DNA of 64,000 bases from Metellina segmentata (Eukaryota > Arthropoda > Arachnida > Araneae > Tetragnathidae): NCBI GenBank assembly GCA_947359465.1, contig OX375873.1, positions 37,792,437-37,856,436 of the forward strand. The letters run 5' to 3'. Positions 33,551 through 46,189 of the stretch are shown here, in pieces. The notes beneath the pieces were generated by a model. The model made no database searches. It was not told where the DNA came from and saw nothing but the letters and a program-made list of their open reading frames with translations. Both the position numbers and the translations under genes were made by a program. Within the stretch, counting starts at the first letter, position 1. Each line of letters begins with the position of its first letter.

Positions 33551-34478
33551 ACTTCTTAACCTTTAGAACCCCGTTTGTAAGGTCTATATCGACTCGGTTC
33601 AAATGGGTGCATGGTAGCTTCAGTTTGTCACAGTTGATGGTGGTATACATATAACTCCATGGGACGGACTGTATAATTGTTCATTTTCTTTGATAGAACA
33701 AGCCTTGCATTTGATGTCACGGAAAGTTCCGATGCTTTATAATTCCTATAAGAAGTCTAAATTTCAAATCAAGATTCTAGAATCACTAACTCACGCGTAT
33801 TTCTGGATCTAACTGTTCTATCGGTTTAAATCGGGTCTCATTTTGCAAGTAAGCGTACAACCTTTTTGATTATTGGTAACATGGCATTTCGTGATTCTTT
33901 CCTAATTATAAGGTCGTTCGATTTTACCTTGAATAAAAGAAATATGGGGGGGGGGCTTTTTTCTTCAAAAATATGTACTAAAGACACCTCATTTATCTCT
34001 AATATATCAAAGTTTCAAGGTGGGACACTAGTTACGTAAGAAAACATATAGAATGTAAATATAATGCTAAAATCAGTACTCTTAAGCAAATACCTTTTGA
34101 TCTAATTGTTCGATCGGTCTCATACGAATCTATTTTGTAAATAAAAGTACTATCTTTTTAATAATGTGTCATATACGACATTTAATGATTCTTTGATTTT
34201 AAGTTTACTCAATTTGATCTTTGACATTGAATTACCAAAAGAATGTAACTTAGTGTTTTTACCATATTACCAATTTTACTATATTTTGCACCTTTAAAAC
34301 CCATAAGTTAAAGCAAAGTTGTCTATATTTGCTGTCTTAAAACTTTGAATTGGGACATGTATGGGTTAATTACAAAAACTGTATTTGAAAGAAATGGAAA
34401 TATTGTGTTAACAAAGCCCATATACACATGTATCTTCAGACCTGATAGTTTAATCTTATTTTACCGATAAACGCAAAT

Positions 34479-34481
<3 letters not shown>
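33551..34481. other. AT-rich unassigned stretch
   Basis: No gene. Contains a run of G at about 33946-33954. Confidence 0.55.

Positions 34482-34512
<31 letters not shown>
34482..34512. repeat. (TA)n microsatellite
   Basis: Uninterrupted TA repeat of about 31 bases. Confidence 0.95.
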
Positions 34513-34516
<4 letters not shown>

Positions 34517-35875
34517 CATTATTAATATGTTTAAATTTTTTTACTACAATGTACGACTAATTAAAAATACAGCAATAATTGCTTCAAAATAAAAAATAAA
34601 ATATATATTGTTGTTTCTCAAAATTCAAGGTAAAAGGGCAAGTTGAAGGACCACCAATTTAAAAGGTTATTAAAAGGGTCGTGTAATACATAAATAGAAG
34701 GATTATGCGTTTATCTTCCGAATAAGATTTTTTTTCTCGTTTCAGCAAGCATGTCAAAAGACACAGTTGTCTATGTGTTTTATTAACATTATTCCATTTA
34801 CTTTAATACTTTTTCTGAGATTCAATGTGGTTTCAACTTGAAACTTTCAGAAAGTAAATCTAGATAACGTAGTTTAACATAGTTTTTTTTTTAAAAATTT
34901 AAAGCATACATATATATATATATATTGTTTTTGCAATTCAAAGTCAGAGATCTAGTTTGGTGATCTTTACATCAAAAGGTCATTCACAGTGTCATGTGAC
35001 ACTATTATAAAAAAGGTTATAATTTTGTCTACAAAATGAATTCCTAATGAACCCCGTCGAGTAATCAAGTTAATTAAGTTCGATCTGATTGATCCAGATA
35101 CAGGCGAGTTAATAATACTCTAAAATCATGAAAAATAACCTCAATTTCAAATTTAAATTTTTTATAAATAAAAATAACTATAGCAAAGTTGGGAGCTAAA
35201 ATGGTTTATATTTAGTGGATAAAAAAAGCACAAAGTTTTATTTAAAAAATTGAGTGGGTCGTGTTAAATAGTACTAGCTTTTTGTCATGTTTGAATACAA
35301 TGTATGTAAATGGAACTGTTGATTTCTAGACAAGAAAGAAACCTATAAATATGGTTCTGCCGTATGTCGCTCAAGAAATTGCTCAAACTTTTCTACATGC
35401 AAGGAAACGTGTATTAATTGACACCATATTACAGCCATATATTCTATTCTAATCCTTTCCTGTGGGTGACTACAGGAGTGTTTCCAAACTCGACCATCAA
35501 AAATTGGATGGAGGGCAAATTTTGATCTGGGGTGAAAAATACCATGTGCATGACACTGGGAAATGACGGTACTAAAATCGCCGTAATAAGGGGCGAAGAT
35601 TACCAAGTGCCTATACGCTGAAGTAGAGGAATAAATCTCCGGGGCACAATCATTAAGTCCTCTTTCTCCTAAGTCCCTACTTAGGACTTGATTATTCTCA
35701 GGAAGAGGCGATTACTTATTGGATAGGGTGGGAGAAACATCGAGGTTTTGACGATTCCTGCTCATTTTGATAAGGTACGCTTAGAAAGTAGTGCGGTATG
35801 ACAATGAGAAGATGGTATATAGATAATAAATGTGTAATTACTAGGTTGGGTGAAGCTAATCACCGATTTTAACTA
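34513..35875. other. Unassigned
   Basis: AT-rich to about 35330, with a short TA run near 34910. At about 35340-35760 composition is more mixed, with nested hairpins near 35648-35695 (CCTAAGT/ACTTAGG; AAGTCCT/AGGACTT). An 87-codon minus-strand frame (35343-35606) shows no motif. Confidence 0.5.
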
Positions 35876-36551
35876 TCCAATATATAAAACAGAATGTGTG
35901 TTTGTGTGTATATTTTCTATACAAATCCACACGAAATTGGTACACTTATACTTTAGGATACTGTGGAAAACATAGGCTATTTCTTTCCTGTCTTCAGAAC
36001 AATCTATAGCATTTACAACCATGAAATTTGGCTCACAGGTTGTTTTAAAAGTGCCCCTCGAAGCCCCAATTTAAACATCTAAAGTTTGTTTTCCTGCAAT
36101 AATTAAATATTAACAAGGAAACAATTTCTACAAAGTTTGTGTATTGGAGTTAATACAGGGAAATGTCGAGATCACATTTGAGATATACTAATTTTCATAA
36201 ATCATTGCCGTCTTTATCAATGATTTTGTAATGTTCTTTTCAGAAATTCGACACTTTGCCCATCTTTCTTTTTTCAGAACTCTGCATTTTATCATCGGAA
36301 TTTCGCTTCAGTTTGTAGTATATGTCTTAGTCTTTTGCATATTTTAATACGTTATTCAGGAATTAAATGTATATATTTGCATCCAAAGTAAATTATAGAA
36401 GCTATAAAAAAATATATAACGAAATTTAAAAGTATTTACCATACAACTTACATGATTGTATTTTTCTATGTAAGAAAGGTGATTATTCTAATTCAATTTT
36501 CAATCAACATCGAACCATTTCTACCCGAGCAACTCCGTGTTATTCAGCAAG
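35876..36551 (+). mobile_element. Probable short Helitron-type element
   Basis: Starts TCCAATATATAAAACAGAATG (less one base) right after an A, followed by GT-rich sequence. It ends with ACCCGAGCAACTCCGTG, a decayed GC hairpin, then TATTCAGCAAG before a T. The canonical end would be CAGCTAG, so CAAG is one base off CTRR. The inner ATGAAATTTGGCTCACAG is a word I associate with related AT-rich repeats. No coding. Confidence 0.5.
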
Positions 36552-39009
36552 TCGTTTAGTAGAAAAAGGGTACCATCTTTTTTGACTATGTCTTTATAAC
36601 TAAATACCTTACATTTTAGATGCTTCCTAATTCCTCTCCCTCAACTTCCTGATTTCAGGAAGATTTAAGAAATCGCAATCGCTAATAGCATACAGGGTCA
36701 TGTTTTACTAAGCCGTTTGCAAAATTATCGCTATATTGAGCTTTGACTAGTTATATTGTAATTAGAAAAGCCATGTTAAGGAATTTGTTTTTAAAGCAAA
36801 TTAGATTTTCGTGCTGAATATGATAATGCATACCATTTCCCCTTCTTTCATATTTTTATAATATATTACCAGTTGCTTGATTTACATAATTCTTCCCAAC
36901 AAAGAAAGTTTAAGCTTTGAATTTCGTACGTATTTTTATTTTTAACCAAAATTAATTATCTTCAAGTCAATGTGTGAATAATAGAAAAAGTTAGAGTAAA
37001 AATATTAAATTTTAGAAAATTAATTTCACTTTCGGAATTTCGTAAATTTATTTCGCTCGCATTTATTTTATTTCTTGTGGATTTGGTTTTATTATCGCAA
37101 TATTCTACATTTTATTAACAAATTAGTTTCCATTAAACTTTTGCATATGTTTGTTCAGCTTATTCCTTTCATTTGGAAATGTAAAACAACTTTTTTTCAC
37201 AGGCAAAATCTTACAGACTGTGTTTGCCGTAACAAAATATTTTCTATTAAACACATCAGTTTTGTAGGAAATTGAAAACTAAAATAGTTAAATATGTCGT
37301 CTATAAATATTGTAAAGCACCAAACATAACATACGACCGGATAGACATCTTTTCGTATAAATATTTAAAAAGCTAATATGATTTCAAAATCGATTCCACT
37401 CGCCTTGTACAAACATAACATATCCTTAAGTACCAAAAATATCATGTTGCCGGATAATTCCTGACGCCTTTTCGCATAAACTAAAAAAATATATATATAT
37501 ATATTTTAAAATTAATTCCACTCACCTTGCAACGATTAAAATCATGTTTGAAACAATTATAATTATTATTATGAATGTCTTACAGATTTTGAAATAATTC
37601 TTCAAATTAAGTACCAAATCAAAGATAATCAAAATCATGTATTATATTTGACTTTCTGTTTTCTATGTGATACTAGCTTTCCTACACTATTTCTGTAGAG
37701 TGTATTGTCTCTAAAATAAAAAACCTGGCCATATCGTTCAATCTGCTTAATTTATAAACTTTGATTTACATGTAGTTGCTTAGAGCAAGTTGAAAGGAAA
37801 TGAAATTATCAGTTGGGAAAATGTCAGGGGGAAATGTGGATGAGGCAGTAGTTGGCATTGTCCTGCAAGAACCTCCCTTTTTTTATTCACTATAATTTGA
37901 TGTTTGTATACCAATGTATTCTACCCATGTTTGAGTTGACGAGTGTACCTCTGTATGACTTTTGGAAAGAAACTCACGGTGTTCAATGGCGGAATGGGGG
38001 AATTGGACATTACAGCAACAAATAGTCACATCATTGGTTACTGATGTGACTGTATGTTAGTGTAATACTGAATCCTTTTCTCATCCAGAGTGAACAAGAA
38101 ATCCAAACGGTTATTTTTCTGACGGTATATAAGTAAAAAGCTGGTGGTAATTCTTTAAATTTCACTCCTTGCAGACAAATCTTGTAGTTCCCACTTATAG
38201 AGCTTCTTCAATTTCCCATGTTTCTGCAAATGCAAACAAATGTTTCATCATGAGATGATGAGTTGGGAATAATTTTTAAAATGCTTAACCTGTTAAGGAG
38301 GTATTTTTGAAATAGTGATTGTAAAATCTTCATCATTAAGAACAGACCTACAGCATGACTCACCTTGTAGTGCTTCCAAATGCAATACATAATTGTCCAT
38401 CTGATCCACAGCTTTTGTATGATTCTAATTTACTTGCATGATTACCACCACGATCACGGTCTTGTCAAAAGTATGACAATATTTTATACTTATTCAGTAT
38501 TTGTGCCAAGTTTTAATTCACAAAACAAACACGATTTAGTAACGTTAGGATCAACAAGTTTATTGGAATGCTGTGAAATTCATTGAAAACTAAATTAAAA
38601 GAAATAAAAGTTTCAATAATGAAAGTTTCATATTCTAATTTGAAGACCCATACGAAAATCAAACTATTTTATCTTTTTACTATAAAGTCACCCACCTCAG
38701 CGATCTCTACGGAAAAGCGGCTGAACTATTGTATTTTGTTTAAATGATAGTATAGAAATAACTCGTTAAAACAAGTTATATTTTTGTCTTTGGTTAAGCG
38801 TCCGTGTTTCTATTGTTTAAATGAAAAAATTAGCAACTTGTGTGTAGGAAAAGTTGTATTGTAAATTATAATTAGTAGAACACAAATTCCAACACTGTGT
38901 TAAGAGTTTGTACGTCCTCTCAAGACGGTGTCACATTAATAATTTTGAAATGAATTGCTAAAATATAGTACCAAAAACAGTTTCTTAGCAAAGTAACATG
39001 TAATTAAAT
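36552..39009. other. AT-rich unassigned stretch
   Basis: About 2.5 kb, no gene or recognised repeat; a short TA run lies near 37490. Confidence 0.6.
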
Positions 39010-39275
39010 TTAGTTATTTAAAATAATATGTAGTCTAGGTCCGAAGTGTTGGCATTTGAGTCACGTGGCTTTGAATGTGTCCAGCCGTTAAATTGAGTTG
39101 CAGGTAAAAACGCAAACAATGCTTTCCCACGCTTTTTACCTGTATCACGGATTGAGGGTTTTGTACTGGAAGTAATAGCAGTGATTATGAGTTCGTAAAA
39201 CAAATAATCACTATGGCAATCTTTACACAGTTTAGTGTAGGGTACCTTATTTACCTTAGCAAGCTTATCACCTTT
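39010..39275 (+). repeat. Dispersed repeat, copy 1 of 2
   Basis: Shares with 53835-54108, in the same order and orientation, TTGAGTTG, AGCAGTGATTATGAGTTCG, AAACAAATAATCACTA and GCAAGCTTATCACC. Unclassified; no coding. Confidence 0.6.
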
Positions 39276-42040
39276 CTAAAAGCAGACTGGCTGATATGGA
39301 CTAAAGGATAGGGGGAAGGGCTCCGCGCACTTGGGGCGGCGTGCATCCTCAACCAAGTAACGGTAACTCGCTTACTAGTTTACGTAGACAATGCTTGGTG
39401 TTCCTCGGTTGATGAGATGGTTTCAATTAGTGAAGATTGACAGACCCTTCTATTCGGACTGTGGCTCCAACAGAAGATACCGAAGGGAATCCATAACTCC
39501 GCGGATCGTGGGCATGTCCATGTAGGAGGAATATATCAGTCTCTAACGTGACGGAACCGCTTTGGCAAGCAGGCTACAGGTTCGGACCGTAGTATTTGGC
39601 TTAGGGCAAATTTTCTAAAGGGCATATATGGCTTAGGGCATATTTCACTAAAGAACAGAATTTCATTTTATGATCATTATTTTTTTTTGTAAAATATATT
39701 AATCATGTTTTTTTTAAAATCTAATTGATGTCAAATAAGCATTCAATTTACTATCCGAACCATAAGGCATAACCAAGAAATTATTGAAGCATTCGAATTT
39801 GTTACATTTACGCAGTGATCATCGGTCATCCTGCTTCAGACTTTTTTTCTCGAAGAAAGCTTATCTTGACCCAAAAACATATTTGAAATTATCTACATGA
39901 AAAGAAAAATAGCTTAAATAAGGAAGGTGAATTGTTAATAAATTACTATTACCCACCGTCCCAAAATTCACAACTTCTGTTAACTCAGCCCTACTCAAAA
40001 TATACGAGCATGTTTCTATAGTGATTAACATTACACTGACTTTATTTCTGGAGATCTTCTTTTATTAGTCGTCAGACATATATGATAAAGTAGCAACACG
40101 ATTAGATTTGATTACATGCTAATCATCGATGGTAAAACACTTTTAGCTCCTATTATTCTTAAAATAACCTTATTAAGTGTTCTTATTTAGAGAATAGTGA
40201 ATGAGAAATGACAAAAAGTGTCAAATATTTTTGATGCTATATTAATTACTCATCCATAAAAATCTTGTCTAACCTTTTGTGAAAAATTACATAGCGGTAG
40301 CTACGTTCTTTTGCAAGTTATTTAAGTTTTTCCATGAAATGTCTGGTGTAAAACCGATTAACAATTAGATTATATAAAATCCTTTTTCTCAGTTATTTGT
40401 TTTTCATAACTACAATTATTTCTACATAACTTTTTTTTAAATGATACGGCTTTCTTTAGGATTAAAAGAGATATTTGAAACTTTTTTGGGTTGTTCTTAC
40501 AAAGTTCTTGATAACTTGGTGCCAGGATTAAGGATTTTTAAGCATACTTGTTTTCTAAGAAATTGACAAAATAAATTATGTCTGCTTTTTACTCTTTTCA
40601 CTGTGCCTGTTATGAAAAATAAATAACTGAAACATTTAAAGAAAGACATAAAATTTTTTTGAAACAAATTAAAATTTGTAGATTTACTAATTTTATAACA
40701 TTGAAGTGTGCACAAAATAATTAATTATTGTTTATTAAAAAATAATTATTTCTTTTCAAAACACATATTTCATGTGCTTTAGAATAAGGTATATACACTA
40801 AAGGTATTGTTGTAAATGTAAAATAAAAAGGGATTGTGTGTGGTAAGCATACCTATTGCATCATCCTAACATTCATTTCACCACACTCTTATAGATATCG
40901 CTCTGAAAAATCGTCTCCTATGTGTCTCCCATAAATATTTCCATTAAAAACCACTTCCATTGCGGCTGAGTTAACTTTGCACTAATTCCATTTCATTATA
41001 TTAATTGTAACGCAATGGAACCTTAATGATCCCAAGCACAAACGAAAGTATTCTTGCTGTCCCTTAATCGGGTTTCACTGCCAATGAGGAGAGGAAAAAA
41101 CGTTAGAATTCCCCCTTCCCAATCTCCTCCGGCATAATTAAATAAACTGTCTCTGCATCATCAATTCCCCTCCCAAGGTTAGGAAAGACGTAAGGTGCAG
41201 TCCTTCCGATCAGACGTGTCTTTAAGTTAACACCCCAAACCATAATTAAACTATTCTTCAACACCCGTGCCATTTCTCTTCGTCTTGAAGTGTTCGTATC
41301 GGCAGAAACCTTTACAAAACATCAAGAGCAGGAGAATCAATCTTCTTTTTCAGAAGGGAGATTGAGATGTTTACCAGAGCTATTTTTAACCATCCTGCCG
41401 AAGTACAGGGGCGGAATGAAAATACTAATAAAACGGAGTACTATCCGGAAGGATTCGTATATGCGAATATATATCATTCGGATGACATTCTCAATAATGT
41501 TCCCGCTGAATTTTATTTGAAATATGGTGTGCGAGGAGTCGTTTATATTCACAAAGTTTGGTGTTTTTTCCCTACCACCCGATGCGTCAGTATTCCACGG
41601 TTCGGTTTTTTTTTTCTCCGCTGCTGGAGGGGAAAAAAATTGAAGGTTCGGAGAATGTTGAAATCTAGTATCCAATTTCGGCTCGGTTTATTTATGATAT
41701 GTGCGGAATGAATTCTGGGTGTTTTTCCACTGGACTAAGATCGTGGGGACTTTTTTCCAGGGTACGGATCACGACGTTGGAAGGCAAATGTATCAGCCAA
41801 GACGAAACTCCGAGAAAAATGAACCGGGGTAGGTGCTGACGTGTCAATCGACTTTACCGCGTGGAATAGTATTGCATTAAAAGGCGCATTGAGTTGAGTT
41901 GTTACACGGGACCTAGTCCGGAAGATCTCTGATGATAGCATTGCAGTTTCGAATCTAGAATATCTATGTTTGCGTCGTTGATTAATGTGGATACATCCAG
42001 CTCTATCTGCTGAGGTACTAACTTAACCCTCCAACACTTT
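39276..42040. other. Unassigned, with two GC-richer blocks
   Basis: 39290-39600 is GC-richer (GGGCTCCGCGCACTTGGGGC) with no partner found. 40880-41940 is mixed in composition and repeat-free, and carries overlapping frames of about 112-114 codons on both strands (41337-41711) without motifs. The rest is AT-rich. Candidate conserved non-coding DNA or missed exons; neither can be shown here. Confidence 0.45.
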
Positions 42041-42130
42041 TCAACGAGATATTTCGTCTATTAAGGTCTGATCAGTTTTACTCATAACTAGATACCTCGT
42101 CAGGCAATACTGCCCTATTACTCCAAGCAG
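42041..42130 (+). repeat. Units of the dispersed 39-43-bp family
   Basis: AACGAGATATTTCGTC, AAGGTCTGATCAGTTTTACTC (less one base), then AACTAGATACCTCGTCAGG and CCTATTACTCCAAG. The two cores are 43 bp apart. The ATTACTCCAAG ending is shared with the copy at 10341. Confidence 0.65.
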
Positions 42131-42404
42131 GATAAACATATTGCCACTTACAGAAGTAGTGATGGTTTGTAATAAATTGTTGTGTCAGAGTCTGGTTATT
42201 GCAGGTCAGGGCGTTTTTAACGCTATAATCCACCAGGTGGGCTATATCGTAACATAGTAACAGAGTAAGAAGTGCCTAGGGTAGGATTGATGCGAGGTAC
42301 ATTACCAGGAAAGATATCTATGATAACCAACAGTTTTTGATATAGGATGATGTTGTATATGTTTCGCAAGATAGCACGAAGACGCCAAACACCATATTCG
42401 GATG
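42131..42404. other. Unassigned
   Basis: Nothing recognisable. Confidence 0.5.
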
Positions 42405-42970
42405 TACACTATATGGACAAAAGTATACGGACACTGCGTTTTTCAGGAAAAGTGCTTTATTATTCTATTTCATAACTGGTAGGCTCTACTTTTGCTTGTT
42501 TTACAGCTGCAACACGTCGAGGTATACTTTTCACAGGTTCTCTGTAAGTCTCGTATGTAACACCTAGCCATGCCTCTTTGCAAGACTGTGAGAAAAGATT
42601 GTTGTGAAGATGGGCGTGCGTGGCGGTGTCGTACTCGTCGTTCCAGTGTGTTCCACAAGTGACTCAATTGAATCGAGATTCGGGGCTTTTAACAGGCATG
42701 TCAAGGAAATTCACCTCATTTTCAGGAAACCAGACCAGCACGCGTTTTGCAGTATGACATGGAGCTTGATACTGTTGGAAGAAACAACCATCATCGCCGT
42801 AGTGTTGTCATAAGACAGAATTATCCAGAACATCGCGGTACACGTCAGTGTTCATGGTACCAGGTACATAAATAATGGGCTGAGTCCTAATCAGGAAAAA
42901 CACCACCACACTAAGATGGATCCTCCTCCGAATTTCTGCAGTGTCCAAATACTTTTGTCTATATACTGTA
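42405..42970 (-). mobile_element. Truncated Tc1-type element, 562 bp
   Basis: The element 42407-42968 lies between TA dinucleotides (42405-42406, 42969-42970). Its ends are inverted: left CACTATATGGACAAAAGTAT, right (complement) CAGTATATAGACAAAAGTAT, each followed by GGACAC with a small difference. Only the 3' half of the transposase remains, on the minus strand. Confidence 0.85.
42470..42935 (-). pseudogene. Tc1-type transposase, C-terminal half
   Basis: Minus-strand pieces in different frames read FGGGSILVWW, then a segment with a decayed QxYQAPCHTAK, and finally HLWNTLERRVRHRHARPSSQ at about 42610-42665, the block after the third catalytic residue. The last part, to about 42470, contains KYTSTCCSC in one frame and a decayed form of the usual arginine-rich C-terminal helix in another. 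The DNA-binding half and the first catalytic Asp are deleted; frameshifts and stops occur throughout. Confidence 0.75.
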
Positions 42971-44914
42971 TATATCTGAATCATAACGCTTGGTGTATTC
43001 GTAATGTTCGCTTCAATGCATTATGTGACAACCAAAGTTAACTGGTGGAGAGTTGTTACACAGTAAATAGTCAGAAAAGTGGTCTTTGATAGTATCTTGC
43101 TGTATTGAATAATGTCGTATGTGTAAACGAATGCGTGAAGTTTTCCTACACTATACGCGTAAATCATAACTTCTACTTGGATTTATTGCATCCACTTCAA
43201 CACACTGTATGACAAAAGGTGCCGGGGGAACGTTCTGACGTAGAGTATAACTGGAAATATTTTTGATGGTTAGCTAGCAGTTTAGAAATCAGAATGATAT
43301 CAATGTACGCGTCTCCGATTACATTAAGGCTTCCATCACATGTTTTTTGTTCTTTGGTTGATGTGTATACATTTTACTGTACATGTGTACATAATGTTTT
43401 AGGTCATCCAAATCCAAACCCTATTTATAGTGTTTATAACCTTCTATCACACGAATTTAATTCCTCCAACTCTTTTTAGTTTCAAGAAAGAGAAAAACAC
43501 ATCTTTACGAAATAAGTAATGTAACACTTTTCGTGGGGGTGTAATTAATTTCTGTAAAACTATTTATAAATTACACATGCATTTTTAGTAATACTAAATT
43601 AAAAAAAAAATATGAGCATTCTCGAATTCCGCTTGATTTGTACCAATAATTGTTTCAACCGAAATAACAAAAAAACTTTTTATGCAATTTGAAATAGATT
43701 ATATTGCAACTACTACTTTTGATTAATCTGAGAATTAAAATTGAGATTTGGTTTCTTAGTACAACCAGTTTTGTATTAATAATTTTTAAAGAATTTATTA
43801 AATGTTGAGAAAAAACGTATACTTTTTTATACTCATACACTTCTTAAACAATAAGCCCAAAATCGGTTGTTCGTATTGTAATTATCTAAATGACTAAGTG
43901 TTTAAGTTGAATTTCATATCAAGCTTCAAATGCGTAAATAAATGCGCAGTTAAAAAACTGTCTCGCTGCAAAATTGGATGACATTTTTCTGCGCGCTGTA
44001 TTTTATTTCTACTTTTTGTTAACTGAAAAAAGAAATCCTCGTCTAATTCTAATTTAAAGTTTTTCTTAGTAAATGTCAAGGCTGTGCGCAATATTAAGTG
44101 CTACAAAAAAAAAGAAAAGATGGCGTAATATTTGAATTTTAATTTTCCTCGTCCAAACCTCGACGGATGAAAAAGTACTTTTAATTAAGATCACAAAAAA
44201 GTTCGCTCTGTTTTTGAGTTTTTATTTGGGAACTTCATTCTTTTGTGGTACATTTCTTCACATCTAACTAGATGGACTTAGTTTTTTCTTAATTAACGTA
44301 AACTAAGTTTTGTGCCTCCCAAATTCTATTTTCCCGTACATAGTAAGTGGCCTTAATTTATCAAGAACGTGTATATAATTTTCTTAATAGACGGAACGTG
44401 ATTTAATTTTCCCTAAACTTATGTTTAGCATTTAAGGGCACTTTATCACGGTGAAATTATCAAACTAATGAATGTTATTTTAAAAATCGCATTTACCTGC
44501 CTCAGTCGCACAAATGCATTTGGACGAAAAAAATTTTATCAGCAAACATTAGGTTTAAAGTCCGTATGTGAGGAAATATCAAACAAGGTGTTTCAAAACC
44601 CTCATCAAGCAGACTAGTTTATCTATGTTTAAGCGTATGTAAAACATCTATACACTATTTTTTTCTACGTGAGGGATTTTCAGTGTGAACAAACAAACCA
44701 TACGATCTGTAAATATTTTACTTATTTGTTAGAATGCTGAAGCTCTTGATATATATCCAAGTCTTTTTAAATGTAGTTTATCGCCGTTTTGTTAATGTTA
44801 GGCACTTAATCCACTAATTAGAGTTGATACCAATCAATTATTATGCATCACGTCGTAATTTATTCTTTGGAATTGTGATTGGTTAAGTCCGGATTGAAAT
44901 TGAAATTCAACAAT
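42971..44914. other. AT-rich unassigned stretch
   Basis: No gene or recognised repeat. Confidence 0.6.
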
Positions 44915-45200
44915 GCATCACCACTCAAGTCTTATGGCTTGAGGAACACTCACCTGATAGTGAGATCTTGCCATTTCCATCTAAGTCACAAGATCTCAAA
45001 GTTCTGGAACGCATCTGGAATGCCAATGAACGCATCAAAGCAATGTAGAACTCATAAATCCTGCACCTCGAATTACAATAGAATTGAGGATTGATTTACA
45101 GGAAGTACAGTAGTCAATGACTACAGAATACTTCCGAAAGCAATACTTCCGAGTTCATGCCTCGTCGTATTTCTGCAGTTCTACGCTATAGTCTACTGAG
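44915..45200 (+). pseudogene. Tc1-type transposase C-terminal remnant, highly decayed
   Basis: Three frames must be joined. One gives WLEEHSPDSEILPFPSK followed by SQDLKVLERIWNANER, which matches the Tc1 block ending SPDLNxIExIW. The next gives RTHKSCTSNYNRIED, then MTTEYFRKQY, and finally MPRRISAVLR at 45157, the usual last helix. The third catalytic Glu position (LERIW) is retained in sequence, but the frame is lost around it. No inverted repeats were found, so only the 3' end of the gene survives. The lineage differs from the elements at 6752 and 42405. Confidence 0.7.
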
Positions 45201-46189
45201 CATTAGAATGGTGTACCAGCTTTTCTGGCACTTCAGTGTATATGACGTTGTTTGTTTTTGCTTTCGTTGTGTGTGTGTTTGGTGTAGCTTTGCCCAATGT
45301 GGTTATTGTACACAAAAAATAAATCAACTAACCATCATGCTACTTGGAAAAGTCATATTCATGTTTGCATTCTTTTCGGGGGTTATTTGACTTGAATGAG
45401 CTGGAAACACCACTTTTTTACACCCCCCAAAAAGGCTGAAAAACGAAGCCACACAATTCAGACACAACAAAATAGTGCGTCTCTAAAAGTAAACACCCGT
45501 GCAAATAAAACAAAAACAAGCTTATTCTCTTAATAGTGCACACTTTTGCGGGACCTTGGATAAAAAAGTTCAACCCCAGAAAAACAAAGCTGCTATATCT
45601 CGGAGAGATAAAAAAGGGAATTCGCCAGAATTTCTCTCAATCTTTCTATATTTTTTACCTCGCATTCAAACTCCCGCGAGCTACTTTTACAGTAGAAGAG
45701 CTATAAATTTTGTAACAGCCTTTGTTCACGAATGTATATGCCCACTCGTCTTTTCCGTTTTTCCACCAATTTTTTCGTTGCATTTATTTATTCCGTCGTG
45801 TCTATGCAACGGCAATTGTCGGATGATATTTTAAGAAAACATTGCGTATTTTTTGCGTGTGCCGAAAGAGTATTCCGCCTTATTATATTTCCCCTTTTTC
45901 ATCTATGCACGACTATTGCTCATACTCGGTAGTTCCACCCCTTCGCCACCTCAACATCAAAAACAAGTGTCTTCTGTGTGGGGTGGGTGTTGGTACAGGG
46001 GGCGCATAAATAAAGATACGGGATTTTCCCTCGGGCTACCAGGAAAGAGGCAGAAAACGTCTGAAAAGATGTAAGATCGCGTGTTGGAGAGTGTGCTCTG
46101 GTTCCCGGTGGAAATTTGAGAGGATTTGGGGAGTAAATTTATTATGGCTCTTCCTGTCGGCTGGTGCTGTGCCTACGATTTCTTTTCAA
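45201..46189. other. Mixed-composition repeat-free block
   Basis: 45400-46180 is less AT-rich than its surroundings and carries open frames of 60-111 codons in several frames, none with a motif. It may be conserved non-coding DNA; this is inference from composition only. Confidence 0.45.

Noticed and set aside
39530..39600. tRNA-like ACAGGTTCGGACCG
   Set aside because: No acceptor or D-arm pairing could be drawn.
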